From Deinococcus sp. QL22 (GTDB taxonomy: Bacteria; Deinococcota; Deinococci; Deinococcales; Deinococcaceae), in NCBI RefSeq assembly GCF_023370075.1, contig NZ_CP097153.1, positions 1-64,000 on the forward strand: 64,000 bases of DNA. The letters are read 5' to 3'. Under the pieces are notes generated by a model that saw only the letters and a program-made list of their open reading frames with translations, was not told the origin of the DNA and searched no databases. Of the stretch, positions 49,241-57,475 are shown in pieces (position 1 is the stretch's first letter; each line of letters begins with the position of its first letter). A program made the translations under genes and the position numbers.

Positions 49241-50202
49241 ATGACCGCTTTGACCCCTGTGCCCACTTCTCCTGGGCCTTCTTCTGTCTCGTCCGCCTCT
49301 CTCACACCGCTTTCCCTGTTTCATCTGAATGCCAAACAGGTGCAACTTTTTGATGAATACGGCTACCTCGTCTTGCGACATTGGGTCAGGGGTGACTTGC
49401 TCACGCGGCTTCAGGCGGCGGGCCAACGCTGGATAGAGCGCGGCCTGGCAGACAGCGGAAAGAATTCCGATCCTCTGTTTGCCGAGCGGGAAGTAGGCCG
49501 GGTGATGTGGCGGGTCGATTACGTTCACGATAAGGGAGAACCCGTGTCGCTGGAACTGTTGGGCAGCCCCGGAGTGCTGGGCGTGGCCGAGAGCCTCTGC
49601 GGGCCAAATTTTGGTTGACCTACAAAAGTATGGTCTTCAAATTCGAGGGGGACGGTGAAAAGGTGCCCTGGCACCAAGACGCGGTGCATCCCCGACGCTG
49701 GCGCATCTTCAATTACGACTTATATCTCGATGAATCGCGGGCGGGTGGCGGTGCCCTGCGCGTCATTCCAGGAAGCCAGACCGCGCCCGCTGACGTATGC
49801 GAATTGGCTGAGCACTACGGCTGGGACGCCCCCGGCAGTATCTATGTAGAAATGGAACCCGGTGACGTGTTGCTGCGTGACGTGGTGGTTGTCCACGGCT
49901 CCGAGCGAGCCGAAGGGAAGAAACTGCGCCGCACCATTTACTACGAGTTCCGCGCTGCCGAGCAGATTGCGGCGGAAGGCCCCTGGGACGCAGCATGGAC
50001 AGAGCGCCGGATGCGCCTCCTGCCGCTGGCACTTCAGCGTCATCAGGAGGCCGCCCCGGAACAGCCTCAGTTTGACTGGCAGGCCGCGCCGGAATTCCCT
50101 CCAGCCAGCCTCGGCAAGGAGCAGGAGGAACTGCGGATTGTTCATTTGTCCCACACACCGGGGTCGTATTGCAGCGCTGGGGATGTCAAGTTGGATCAGT
50201 AA
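49241..50202 (+). pseudogene. phytanoyl-CoA dioxygenase (PhyH) family protein, frameshifted near 49613
   Basis: From the ATG 49241 (GGAGG upstream) the frame encodes KQVQLFDEYGYLVLRHWV and LGVAESLCGPNF, then stops at 49616-49618. One base out of phase the homologous sequence continues as LTYKSMVFKFEGDGEKVPWHQDAVHP, with the Fe(II) ligands His and Asp in WHQD, GGALRVIPGSQ and the distal VVHGSERAEGKKLRR containing the last His and the 2-oxoglutarate Arg. Loss of one base near 49613 explains the break. These enzymes hydroxylate small molecules using 2-oxoglutarate. With the AraC gene also shifted, the pair is probably inactive or the sequence carries slips. Confidence 0.78.
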
Positions 50203-50254
50203 AGGTGGTCTAACAGGGGCGCGGGCTTGGTCAGCCAGGCCTCTCTAGATGTCA

Positions 50255-50776
50255 CTATTTCCGCCAGCGGTTGCGGTGATCGCGCTGGGGTTTGGTGGAT
50301 TCCTGACTGAGCGGCAGTTCTACACCCCTGAACAGGTCGCCCCCGCCCAACACTTCGCCCTGAACCCTCTTCCAGAATCCAAAGAATTTTGTGACTGGGC
50401 CGCTAAAAGTTGTCAGGCGTTCAGCGGGATGCACCACCACCTTCAACTCCGGAAAACGTTCGTGCACGCCCTGCAAGATCGCCCCAAATTCTGGGGTCGG
50501 ATTTTCGGTGGCGTGGAGTTCGGTGGCTCCATGTTTCCGCGCAAACTGGGCCAGTTCTTCGGACACACTGCCGGCCCGAATTTCGGTGCGGGCCAGGCGT
50601 GCAGCGGCGATATCGCGTACGCCGCCGTACATAAAGGCCAGCCGGGGAAAGGCGATTCGGTGGCTGGACAGGAATGGGCGGTCAAACACGAACAGTGCAG
50701 GCGCGTCCGGTTGGGCGCTTAGGGCCGGGTCGGTGATAGAGAGACTGTCGCCGTGGATCCACACCACCGCGCTCAT
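50255..50776 (-). CDS. photolyase/cryptochrome N-terminal (antenna, alpha/beta) domain protein
   Basis: The 173-residue product matches the N-terminal Rossmann-like domain of DNA photolyases: VVWIHGDSLSITDPALSAQ, ALFVFDRPFL, SVSEELAQFARKHGATELHATENPTPEFGAI. The FAD-binding half is a separate gene just upstream on the same strand, so the usual N-to-C order is reversed. I start it at the ATG 50776, which overlaps the other gene's TGA (ATGA) and has GGAGG before it. A basic tail (QRDHRNRWRK) ends the protein. It may bind an antenna chromophore or serve as docking subunit. Confidence 0.8.
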   Translation of the reverse strand: MSAVVWIHGDSLSITDPALSAQPDAPALFVFDRPFLSSHRIAFPRLAFMYGGVRDIAAARLARTEIRAGSVSEELAQFARKHGATELHATENPTPEFGAILQGVHERFPELKVVVHPAERLTTFSGPVTKFFGFWKRVQGEVLGGGDLFRGVELPLSQESTKPQRDHRNRWRK

Positions 50777-51546
50777 GCCCTCCACCCGAACAGCTTTTCT
50801 TGCAACTGCTCGTAGCTACCCATAAACGGACAATCGGCGGTACAACTTTCGCACCAGCGGCCCGCCGAATACTTTTCGATATTGGCCTGATTCATGATGT
50901 ACGGCTTGCCGCTAAAGGTACTTGCCACCCACTGCCAGCTCAGGGCGTTACTGGCCAGATCGCCGTCCAATAAATGTTCGCGGAAAAAGTCGTAGCCGGC
51001 TTTCCAGTGCACGCGCCGCCAGTGAATCAGGTACGCTGCGAACCACATCCGCTCATGGTTGTGCATATAGCCGTCTTCTTTGAGGTGCGTGATCCAGGCG
51101 TCGGCACACGGCAACCCAGTGTGGGCTTCGCGCACATCGTTGGGCAGCTCGGGCGACCAGACGGCGCGGTATTTCGGCTCCTCCAAGTTCTCCAATACGG
51201 CCTGTCCCTTCTGTTTCAGTACCAGCCAGAAAAACTCCCGCCAGGCCAGTTGTCTCAGCCCCTCTTCACGGTCGGTGCCCCTTGCCCGGGCGCGGATATG
51301 GTCGGCGACTTCTCTGGGCGACAGCATGCCGTGACGCAGGTACATGGAGAGCCGCGAAATAGGAGCCAATAAATGATTGCGGGCCGCGTAGTCCTTGGGA
51401 TTGTAGGCACGGAGGGCCGCCAACCCAGCCGTCCGGCCACCTGTGCGGGCAGGCAACCGGGCTTCACCGCTGTACATTCCGGCCAGTGCCAGAGCCAATT
51501 CTTTGGGAATTTGTTCATCGGTGAGATCGGTGGGAATCTGGGTCAT
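50773..51546 (-). CDS. photolyase/cryptochrome FAD-binding domain protein
   Basis: The 257-residue product is the helical FAD-binding domain of the photolyase family: YAARNHLLAPISRLSMYLRHGMLSPREV near residues 53-80, QLAWREFFWLVL, DGYMHNHERMWFAAYLIHWRRVHW near 155-180 and HLLDGDLASNALSWQWVASTFSGKPYIMN near 190-218. The N-terminal antenna domain is missing but encoded by the next gene. A C-terminal cysteine cluster (RWCESCTADCPFMG) is unusual and could bind a metal or Fe-S centre. The pair would make a two-subunit photolyase or cryptochrome. Confidence 0.85.
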   Translation of the reverse strand: MTQIPTDLTDEQIPKELALALAGMYSGEARLPARTGGRTAGLAALRAYNPKDYAARNHLLAPISRLSMYLRHGMLSPREVADHIRARARGTDREEGLRQLAWREFFWLVLKQKGQAVLENLEEPKYRAVWSPELPNDVREAHTGLPCADAWITHLKEDGYMHNHERMWFAAYLIHWRRVHWKAGYDFFREHLLDGDLASNALSWQWVASTFSGKPYIMNQANIEKYSAGRWCESCTADCPFMGSYEQLQEKLFGWRA

Positions 51547-51627
51547 GGTTTCTAGTCTGGCGGTCTAGGCGGAGGTGCTTTGTAAGAATTGGCAGGGTAT
51601 ACGGCTCGACGAGGAAGGCTCAGGGCG

Positions 51628-51649
51628 CCTTGAATTACGTAATTCAAGG
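51628..51649. promoter_or_regulatory. parS-like palindrome, copy 1
   Basis: A perfect 22-bp palindrome with core TGAATTACGTAATTCA, in the gap between the divergent photolyase genes and parA. The core has the length, outer TG..CA and central ACGT of bacterial parS (TGTTTCACGTGAAACA). Confidence 0.7.
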
Positions 51650-51726
51650 GTTGAAATATCAGTTACTCTTGTTCTGCGGGCAGTCTGTTGGTCAAGTGGT
51701 TCGGGTGCTACCCCCATCCCAAGTCG

Positions 51727-51750
51727 GCTCTGAATTACGTAATTCAGAGC
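51727..51750. promoter_or_regulatory. parS-like palindrome, copy 2
   Basis: A perfect 24-bp palindrome with the same 16-bp core. Its centre is exactly 100 bp from that of copy 1, and it abuts the -35 box of parA, so it could act as operator and partition site. Confidence 0.75.
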
Positions 51751-51785
51751 TTGGGATTTTGGCCCGCTCTGTGTACACTTTGCCC
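51751..51785 (+). promoter_or_regulatory. parA promoter, leaderless type
   Basis: TTGGGA (51751-51756), 17-nt spacer, TACACT (51774-51779), then 6 nt to the ATG. There is no ribosome binding site, so transcription probably starts at the A of the ATG. Confidence 0.6.
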
Positions 51786-52559
51786 ATGAGCCGAAAAACC
51801 GTGGGAATTCGGGCGCTGCGTGAAGAACTGCCAGAACGAATTCGGGAAGTCGAACAGAGTGGGCAAGCTTTGGTCATTACCAAGCATGGGCAGGCGGTGG
51901 CGACATTGGTGCCGACACTTGTCTCTCCTCCACAGCAAACGCCGCGCATTGTGGCCCTGACCAGTTTGAAAGGCGGGGTGGGCAAAACGACCCTGACCAT
52001 GCACCTTGCAGCGGCTATTGCACTCGAGCAAGACAATGTGGTGGTGCTTGATGCCGATGAAGAAGTCAGTGCTTTTCGTTGGCAGCAGCACGCGCAGGCA
52101 GACGGCATCGAACTGCCCTTCCACGTGATTCCAGCCGAGCGCAATACGCTGATGCGGCAGGCGCGTGACCTTGCCAAATCGGGCCACACCGTCATTATCG
52201 ACACGCCGCCCAACAACCGCGAGATCCTTAAAAGTGCCGCAACGGTGGCTGATGTCGTACTGGTGCCGGTGCTACCGACGGGCATGGACGTAGACCGCTT
52301 GGCGACAACGCTAGAACTCCTCACCGATTTAGCCGCCGCCTTGGAAAATTTCAACTATGCCATTGTGCTGAATCGGTTCGACGCCCGCAAAGCCATGGCC
52401 CACGAAGCCAACGACGCACTGAACGCCCACGCCCGTCTGAATACGGTCATTAAATCGCTCAGTGCTTACGAAAAAGTCTTTGGTCAGTGCCCCACCGAAC
52501 TTGGCCAATTCACGGAAATTTGGAACGAAATTAAGCAGGCATTCGGAGAAGAAGCATGA
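51786..52559 (+). CDS. parA: ParA ATPase with N-terminal Phd/YefM-like domain
   Basis: The 257-residue product has two parts. Residues 4-43 (VGIRALREELPERIREVEQSG, then ALVITKHGQAVATLVP) match the DNA-binding fold of Phd/YefM antitoxins. Residues 54-257 are a ParA-type deviant Walker ATPase: KGGVGKTT at 62-69, DADEEVSAFRWQQ near 98, IIDTPPNN near 138 and VLVPVLPTGMDVDRL near 160. The antitoxin-like part is likely to bind the adjacent palindromes for autoregulation, a job done by helix-turn-helix extensions in plasmid ParA proteins. The start is fixed by the -10 box. Coupled to parB by a 4-nt overlap. Confidence 0.88.
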   Translation: MSRKTVGIRALREELPERIREVEQSGQALVITKHGQAVATLVPTLVSPPQQTPRIVALTSLKGGVGKTTLTMHLAAAIALEQDNVVVLDADEEVSAFRWQQHAQADGIELPFHVIPAERNTLMRQARDLAKSGHTVIIDTPPNNREILKSAATVADVVLVPVLPTGMDVDRLATTLELLTDLAAALENFNYAIVLNRFDARKAMAHEANDALNAHARLNTVIKSLSAYEKVFGQCPTELGQFTEIWNEIKQAFGEEA

Positions 52560-53467
52560 CCAAAAACCGCTTTCAAGCCAAGGCCACGGGCACCGGGCTG
52601 GGCAACTTGCTGACGCGTTCGCTGCAGTTTTCCGGCTCGCCCACCGACCTGCCTGCTCCGGTAGAGTCGCCTCAAAGCCTGCCTGCCGAACTGCTTCAGC
52701 CCAATCCACGCCAACCCCGCCGCTACTTTGATCCGGCGGCGCTGCAGCAATTGGCCCAAAGTATTGGGCAACAAGGTGTCTTGCAGCCCCTGATGGTTCG
52801 CCCGCTGGAAGACGGACGCTACGAAATCGTGTATGGAGAACGGCGATGGCGTGCCGCGCAACAAGCAGGATTGACAACTGTGCCTGTCCTCATCCGCGCC
52901 CTATCGCCAGAAGAAGTTGACATCATCTCGGCAGTCGAGAATCTGCAACGCGAAGACCTCAACCGCTATGACGAAGTGACCGCCAAACTGAATCTGGTAG
53001 CCCACCGCTGTGGCGTAAGCGTTGACGCCGCAGTTGTGTTGCTTAAGCATCTTCGCAGCGATCCGGAAAGCGCCCCGGAACAGGTCGAAGCCCTCAAACA
53101 ACTGTTTGGAGAACTGGGCCGTGAGCAATGGACTTCCTTTGTGACCAACGGCCTGCCCGCGCTGCAACTCCCCGTTGCTTTGATTGAAGCGGTGCAGTCG
53201 GGCCGCCTTGACTACAGCAAAGCCGTGCTGATTTCCCGCGCTCCGCAGCGTCACCATGCCGACCTGCTCAGGCGGGTGTTGGTCGAAGACCTCACCCACG
53301 CTGACCTTAGAATTGCCATCGCCCAACTGAAACCGGAACTTCAGACCGAGCCTGTCTCAGAGCAACTGCGGAAGAACATTTCGGTTCGGCGGCTCTCCAA
53401 GCTCAGTGAGGCTCGGCGGGTGCGTGCCTTCAAGTTGATGGAGGAGTTAAACGACCTGCTGAAGTAG
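52556..53467 (+). CDS. parB: ParB partition protein
   Basis: The 303-residue product has the ParB/Spo0J N-domain (LLQPNPRQPRRYFDPAALQQLAQSI, then VYGERRWRAAQQAG, the CTP-binding GERRxRA motif near residue 100, and ENLQREDLNRYDE near 126), a helix-turn-helix region where VAHRCGVSVDAAVVLL lies near 145-165, and a C-terminal helical part that may dimerise. Its target is probably the palindromes around the operon, not the canonical parS, which I did not find in the window. It is a partition gene of a replicon or integrated element. Confidence 0.9.
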   Translation: MTKNRFQAKATGTGLGNLLTRSLQFSGSPTDLPAPVESPQSLPAELLQPNPRQPRRYFDPAALQQLAQSIGQQGVLQPLMVRPLEDGRYEIVYGERRWRAAQQAGLTTVPVLIRALSPEEVDIISAVENLQREDLNRYDEVTAKLNLVAHRCGVSVDAAVVLLKHLRSDPESAPEQVEALKQLFGELGREQWTSFVTNGLPALQLPVALIEAVQSGRLDYSKAVLISRAPQRHHADLLRRVLVEDLTHADLRIAIAQLKPELQTEPVSEQLRKNISVRRLSKLSEARRVRAFKLMEELNDLLK

Positions 53468-53502
53468 AGTGGCAGGAGCGCCCTCAGGCGTCTCATCAAC
53501 TC

Positions 53503-53518
53503 TGAATTACGTAATTCA
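53503..53518. promoter_or_regulatory. parS-like palindrome, copy 3
   Basis: The same 16-bp palindrome core as at 51628 and 51727, 35 nt after the parB stop. Confidence 0.7.
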
Positions 53519-53548
53519 AGACGTGTCCGGGCAAGAATTTGTAAGGAA

Positions 53549-53586
53549 CGCGGCCCGCTTCAGACCTAGAGCTGAGGCGGGCCGCG
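53549..53586 (+). terminator. hairpin after parB
   Basis: CGCGGCCCGCTTCAG / CTGAGGCGGGCCGCG stem with one G-U position and an 8-nt loop; no clear U-tract. Confidence 0.65.
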
Positions 53587-53762
53587 CTTGATTGGGACAA
53601 CTGAGGCATAGACCCAGTGCAGTTGAGACACAGCGAAGAACAAAGACTTCGGGAAATTCAAAACAGGTCGTCTAGCAAGAAAAATTTAGTAACCACCCAA
53701 CCTAATCCGGTCTGTCCTTCTTGCCCCCTTGTCCAAACTCGCCTAACTCTTCCAGCAACAAG

Positions 53763-54257
53763 TCAAGATTTATCTGACAAGTTCCAGAAATCAAGCTCAT
53801 CTACAGCGTCACCGATGCCTTTAAGTTGCGCCAGGTCGGCGGCCTTAATGGGCTGCTGGGTGGTGTTCTGGTGGCCCAAAGCTTCGGCCAAGACATTGTC
53901 GGGAACGGCAGCAAAGAGGTGCTGCAATTGCGCTGGCGTGGCGTCGAGGAGGGCGTCGGCCAGCACTCCATCGGGGACAACTTGCGTAACGGTCAAGCGG
54001 GTAGAAGCCAGCGCCGAAGCGTCGATTTCTGGGCGAAGTGCATCCACATCGTCGAGGTCGGCCGTGCCGGGCGGAGTCCGGAAATCGGGCGCGGGAGCCT
54101 GAACAGGAGGCTGAGCAACAACCTTGACTCCCGATTGGATGACCGGGGGCGTTTTGGGGAGAGGAGACCGCGACTTGGCGTTGTTCTGGCGGACGACGAG
54201 CCTCAGCAGAACAAACAAGCCCAACAGTACTGCGGCGATGATCAGGGACGCCATCAT
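53763..54257 (-). CDS. membrane-anchored uncharacterised protein
   Basis: A 164-residue protein with one N-terminal membrane helix (MMASLIIAAVLLGLFVLLRLVV), a Pro/Gln/Val-rich linker (about 33-60) and a soluble C-terminal domain that is acidic and helical (VVPDGVLADALLDATPAQLQHLF; AVPDNVLAEALGHQNTTQQ; LAQLKGIGDAVDELDFWNLSD). Two adjacent, similar helical pieces (PDGVLADAL, PDNVLAEAL) suggest an internal repeat. The family is not recognised. It lies convergent to parB. AAGG precedes the ATG by 7 nt. Confidence 0.65.
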   Translation of the reverse strand: MMASLIIAAVLLGLFVLLRLVVRQNNAKSRSPLPKTPPVIQSGVKVVAQPPVQAPAPDFRTPPGTADLDDVDALRPEIDASALASTRLTVTQVVPDGVLADALLDATPAQLQHLFAAVPDNVLAEALGHQNTTQQPIKAADLAQLKGIGDAVDELDFWNLSDKS

Positions 54258-54384
54258 AGCTATACCTTACGCGCCCGACGCTGCCGATGGGCCGAGTTTC
54301 TCTGCATTTGGCCAGTGATTTTGGGGGGGGTTATAGGGTTTATTGGTGGGGGAGGCCGCAGGCAGTAAGCATCAAGTTGAACTG

Positions 54385-55386
54385 TTAAGATCCCAAAATC
54401 GTCTCAATTCGTGCCAATTCTTCTGCACTCAGTTCGCGGTTGCGGAGTGCGCCTACCGCGTCGTCAATCTGTTCGGGCCTGCTCGCGCCGATCAGGGCCG
54501 AGGTCACTTCGGGATGTCTGAGCACCCACACGAGGGCCAGTTGTGCCAGCGTTTGCCCCCGCTCGGCGGCCAAGGCGTTCAGTTGCCGGGTGCGCTCTAG
54601 CACAGCGTCAGTCACGTGTTCGGGGCGCAGGAACCGGCCTGACGCGACGGCGCGGGAACCTGCGGGAATGCCGTGCAGATACTTGTCTGTGAGAAGACCC
54701 TGCGCCAACGGACTAAAGACGATGCTGCCCATGCCGACTTCGCGCAGCACCTCCAGCAGCCCAGCTTCCGGAGCACGCTCCAACATGCTGTATTTGGGCT
54801 GATGGATCAGGCATGGCGTGCCGAGTTCGCGCAAGATTCGCGCCGCTTCCCGCGTGCCTTCCGGCGAATAGTTGCTGATGCCCACGTACAGCGCCCGCCC
54901 GCTCCTGACGATGTAATCGAGCGCGCCCATCGTTTCTTCCAGTGGCGTTTCTGGGTCAGGGCGGTGGTGATAAAAAATATCGACGTACTCCAGCCCCATG
55001 CGCCCCAGGCTTTGATCGAGGCTGGACACCAGATATTTGCGCGATCCCCAATTGCCATACGGCCCAGCCCACATGTCGTAACCTGCCTTGCTGGAAATGA
55101 TCAGTTCGTCTCGGTAAGGCCGCAAATCCTGCGCCAACACCTGCCCAAAGGTCTGCTCGGCGCTGCCCGCAGGTGGGCCGTAGTTGTTGGCCAGATCAAA
55201 GTGCGTGATGCCCAGATCGAACGCCCGGTGCAAGATGGCGCGGGCCTGTTCCAGCCGGTCTGCACCCCCAAAGTTGTGCCACAGCCCCAGCGAAATGGCC
55301 GGGAGTTTTAGGCCGCTGCGCCCAGTGCGCCCGTAAGTCATGGAGTCGTAGCGTTGCGGCGCGGCCTGGTACACGGGAAGGGTCAT
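54385..55386 (-). CDS. aldo/keto reductase (YghZ/Gpr-like)
   Basis: The 333-residue product follows the YghZ (L-glyceraldehyde 3-phosphate reductase) family closely: YGRTGRSGLKLPAISLGLWHNFGG near residues 18-41, GITHFDLANNYGPPAGSAEQ near 59, SSKAGYDMWAGPYGNWGSRKYL near 97, HRPDPETPLEETMGALD near 141 and GASRPEQIDDAVGAL near 300. That family detoxifies aldehydes such as methylglyoxal using NADPH. AAGGAG precedes the ATG. It appears to be a single gene downstream of the McrBC-like pair, on the same strand but separated by about 100 nt. Confidence 0.9.
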   Translation of the reverse strand: MTLPVYQAAPQRYDSMTYGRTGRSGLKLPAISLGLWHNFGGADRLEQARAILHRAFDLGITHFDLANNYGPPAGSAEQTFGQVLAQDLRPYRDELIISSKAGYDMWAGPYGNWGSRKYLVSSLDQSLGRMGLEYVDIFYHHRPDPETPLEETMGALDYIVRSGRALYVGISNYSPEGTREAARILRELGTPCLIHQPKYSMLERAPEAGLLEVLREVGMGSIVFSPLAQGLLTDKYLHGIPAGSRAVASGRFLRPEHVTDAVLERTRQLNALAAERGQTLAQLALVWVLRHPEVTSALIGASRPEQIDDAVGALRNRELSAEELARIETILGS

Positions 55387-55486
55387 CGGAACTCCTTAGA
55401 GAGTGAGGGTTTTCGTGGCGAGTAGACAGAGTTCGGCTCAATCTTATACGCATACAGCCCCTGCGACTTGGGCCAGTCGCCAGCGC

Positions 55487-57475
55487 CTAAAACAGCGCGG
55501 CTTCTGCCGCTGCCTGCAACTCGGCAGCCAACCGGGGCAGCTCCAACTGCTGAGCTGTGCCGTGCAGCGCGGCCAGCCCAGCGCGGGTCAGGCCCGCCAA
55601 ATGAGGATGGATCAACGTTTTGAGGGCGTCATCCAGGGTCAGACCTGCTCCGGCCAGTGCCAATGCCTCGCACATAAAATGCGTGCCCACCGTGACGTAA
55701 GCGCGGAAACGGTGGGTGGCGCGGTCTTCGGCGGCTTGTCCTGTGCCGACAAAAGCGTAGAGCGTATCAAGTTGAACACGGGACACTGCTGACCGAGTTC
55801 GCTCCAAGAAAGCCCGTTCCTCGCGCGGCACGGTCAGCGGCAACGTGATGAAGCGCCGGGTCAGAGCCGCGCCGATTTCGTGCAGGCGGCCCACATCGGC
55901 GTCGTTCATGGTGGCGATCAACAGGAAATCTGGCGGCAAATACACGGCTTCGGGCGCGCCATCTGCCTCTGAAACCAGCGGCATACGGCTGCGGTATTCG
56001 GGGTCGAGCAGGGTGAGCAGCCGCCCAAAGGCTTCATCTTGGTGGGCGCGGTTAAATTCATCGATGATCAGCGCGTGGGGCCGCCCGGAACTCTGCATGC
56101 TGTCGTGGTGCCGCTGCGCCGCCCGCGTGACGATGCCGGGTTGAAACTGGTAACGCAGACTGTCACCGGGAGCTACCTTGAGGCCGCCCAGCACGTCGCT
56201 GCTTGTCCAGCGGGCGTCGGCGGTGACCAAGGTAAAGTTGCCCGAACCGCACAGGGCTTCTGCGAGCAGGGTCGCCAGCAGCGTTTTGCCCGTGCCGGGC
56301 GCACCTTCGAGCAGCAAGGGGCGGGCCAAGCTCAGGGACACCCGCGCCGTATCCAGCACGTCCGGGTCGATGATCAAGCGCTCCTGAAGGTCGTCCCAGA
56401 GGCCGGGCGGCGTGGGGACAGGTTTGGGCCGCACAGGTTCCGGCAAGACTGGCTCAGGCGGTGGCACCAACGGGTCCGGCTCTGCCTGCGGCTGGGTTAC
56501 AGAGAGTGGCACTGCTGAAATTGGTTCTGGTGTGGAGAGGGGAACAGGTTCGACACTGACGGAGAGAACAACTTCAGTATCCGTGCTGACTGGCTCTGCT
56601 TGGGCTGACTCTGGCGCTTTTTTCAGGGGTACGGGTGCAGGCCTCAGCAAATTTTCCAGTAAGTTGCGGGCGTCCAGACTGGGGCGCGGTGGCGCTTGGC
56701 CTTCCATCTTGGCAAAAGGCAGGGCCGGGCCGCTAAGAGCGTGCAACAACAGGCCGCTGCTGAGGCTGCTGCCGAGCGGTTGCCTGTGCTGCGGCCTGTT
56801 GCCGTGTTCGCTGTAGGCGGCCCGCACTTGACACTGGTGCAAAAACCCGTCCCCCCGGCGCTCCAAGTGATGCTCGTACAGCGCAACGTCTTTGATCAGG
56901 GCCACCTGTTTTTTGCGGGGCAAGTAGCGCAGCAAGGCTTCCAGAGACAACACACGTTCCGAAAAGGGAACGGCGCGGTAGGCCAGCACGCGGGTTTTGG
57001 TCAGGCTTCCCAGGAGGCTTTGCCGCGCGCAGCGTTCGGCGGCCAACAGCAGCGGGCGCGGCGCAGGAGCAAACATAGCCAGCGGCCCCCCTTGGTCATC
57101 GGCCACGTGGCCCGAAAACCGCAGCACCGCGTCTGGCCCCCGCGCCGATTCGCTGATCACGTCGCACACCAACAGGTGCAGTTGAGCCGCCGCCGCTGCC
57201 GCTGCCCGCGATCCCTCATCTGCCCAGGGAAACTCCACGGCCTGTTGCGAATCCTGTGACGCAGACGCGTGTGGCACAGACGCGCTCGGCACCCTCAGCG
57301 GCAGCGCAGGCGAGAGAAGTGCGCCTCCCGAATCGGTGATCCAATCGGCTGCCGAGGCCGCTGTTTCGACTGCCCGTTGCTGCTCGGCAGGCAGGTGAAA
57401 CAAGGCGTCGAACGCAATTTTGAATTGGGCAAATACGGTCATGAAACAGGGCGGATCGGGTCGTGGGGTGGTCAT
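55487..57475 (-). CDS. AAA_5/McrB-like ATPase
   Basis: The 662-residue product ends in an AAA+ module of the McrB/MoxR (AAA_5) type: Walker A EGAPGTGKTLLA near residue 395, Walker B HALIIDEFNRAHQDEAF near 470, sensor-1 LLIATMNDADVGRLHEIGAALTRRF near 525. The first ~290 residues lack a known DNA-binding domain, and a long Pro/Val/Glu linker (about 295-370) connects them. The ATG overlaps the stop of the McrC-like gene (ATGA), so the two proteins should act as one complex. Canonical McrB comes before McrC; here the order is reversed. GTP use is not evident, as MNDAD replaces McrB's MNTAD. Confidence 0.83.
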   Translation of the reverse strand: MTTPRPDPPCFMTVFAQFKIAFDALFHLPAEQQRAVETAASAADWITDSGGALLSPALPLRVPSASVPHASASQDSQQAVEFPWADEGSRAAAAAAAQLHLLVCDVISESARGPDAVLRFSGHVADDQGGPLAMFAPAPRPLLLAAERCARQSLLGSLTKTRVLAYRAVPFSERVLSLEALLRYLPRKKQVALIKDVALYEHHLERRGDGFLHQCQVRAAYSEHGNRPQHRQPLGSSLSSGLLLHALSGPALPFAKMEGQAPPRPSLDARNLLENLLRPAPVPLKKAPESAQAEPVSTDTEVVLSVSVEPVPLSTPEPISAVPLSVTQPQAEPDPLVPPPEPVLPEPVRPKPVPTPPGLWDDLQERLIIDPDVLDTARVSLSLARPLLLEGAPGTGKTLLATLLAEALCGSGNFTLVTADARWTSSDVLGGLKVAPGDSLRYQFQPGIVTRAAQRHHDSMQSSGRPHALIIDEFNRAHQDEAFGRLLTLLDPEYRSRMPLVSEADGAPEAVYLPPDFLLIATMNDADVGRLHEIGAALTRRFITLPLTVPREERAFLERTRSAVSRVQLDTLYAFVGTGQAAEDRATHRFRAYVTVGTHFMCEALALAGAGLTLDDALKTLIHPHLAGLTRAGLAALHGTAQQLELPRLAAELQAAAEAALF

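Noticed and set aside
51786..51920. The Phd/YefM-like stretch as a separate antitoxin gene with a toxin
   Set aside because: It is in the same frame as ParA without a stop, and no toxin-like gene is adjacent.
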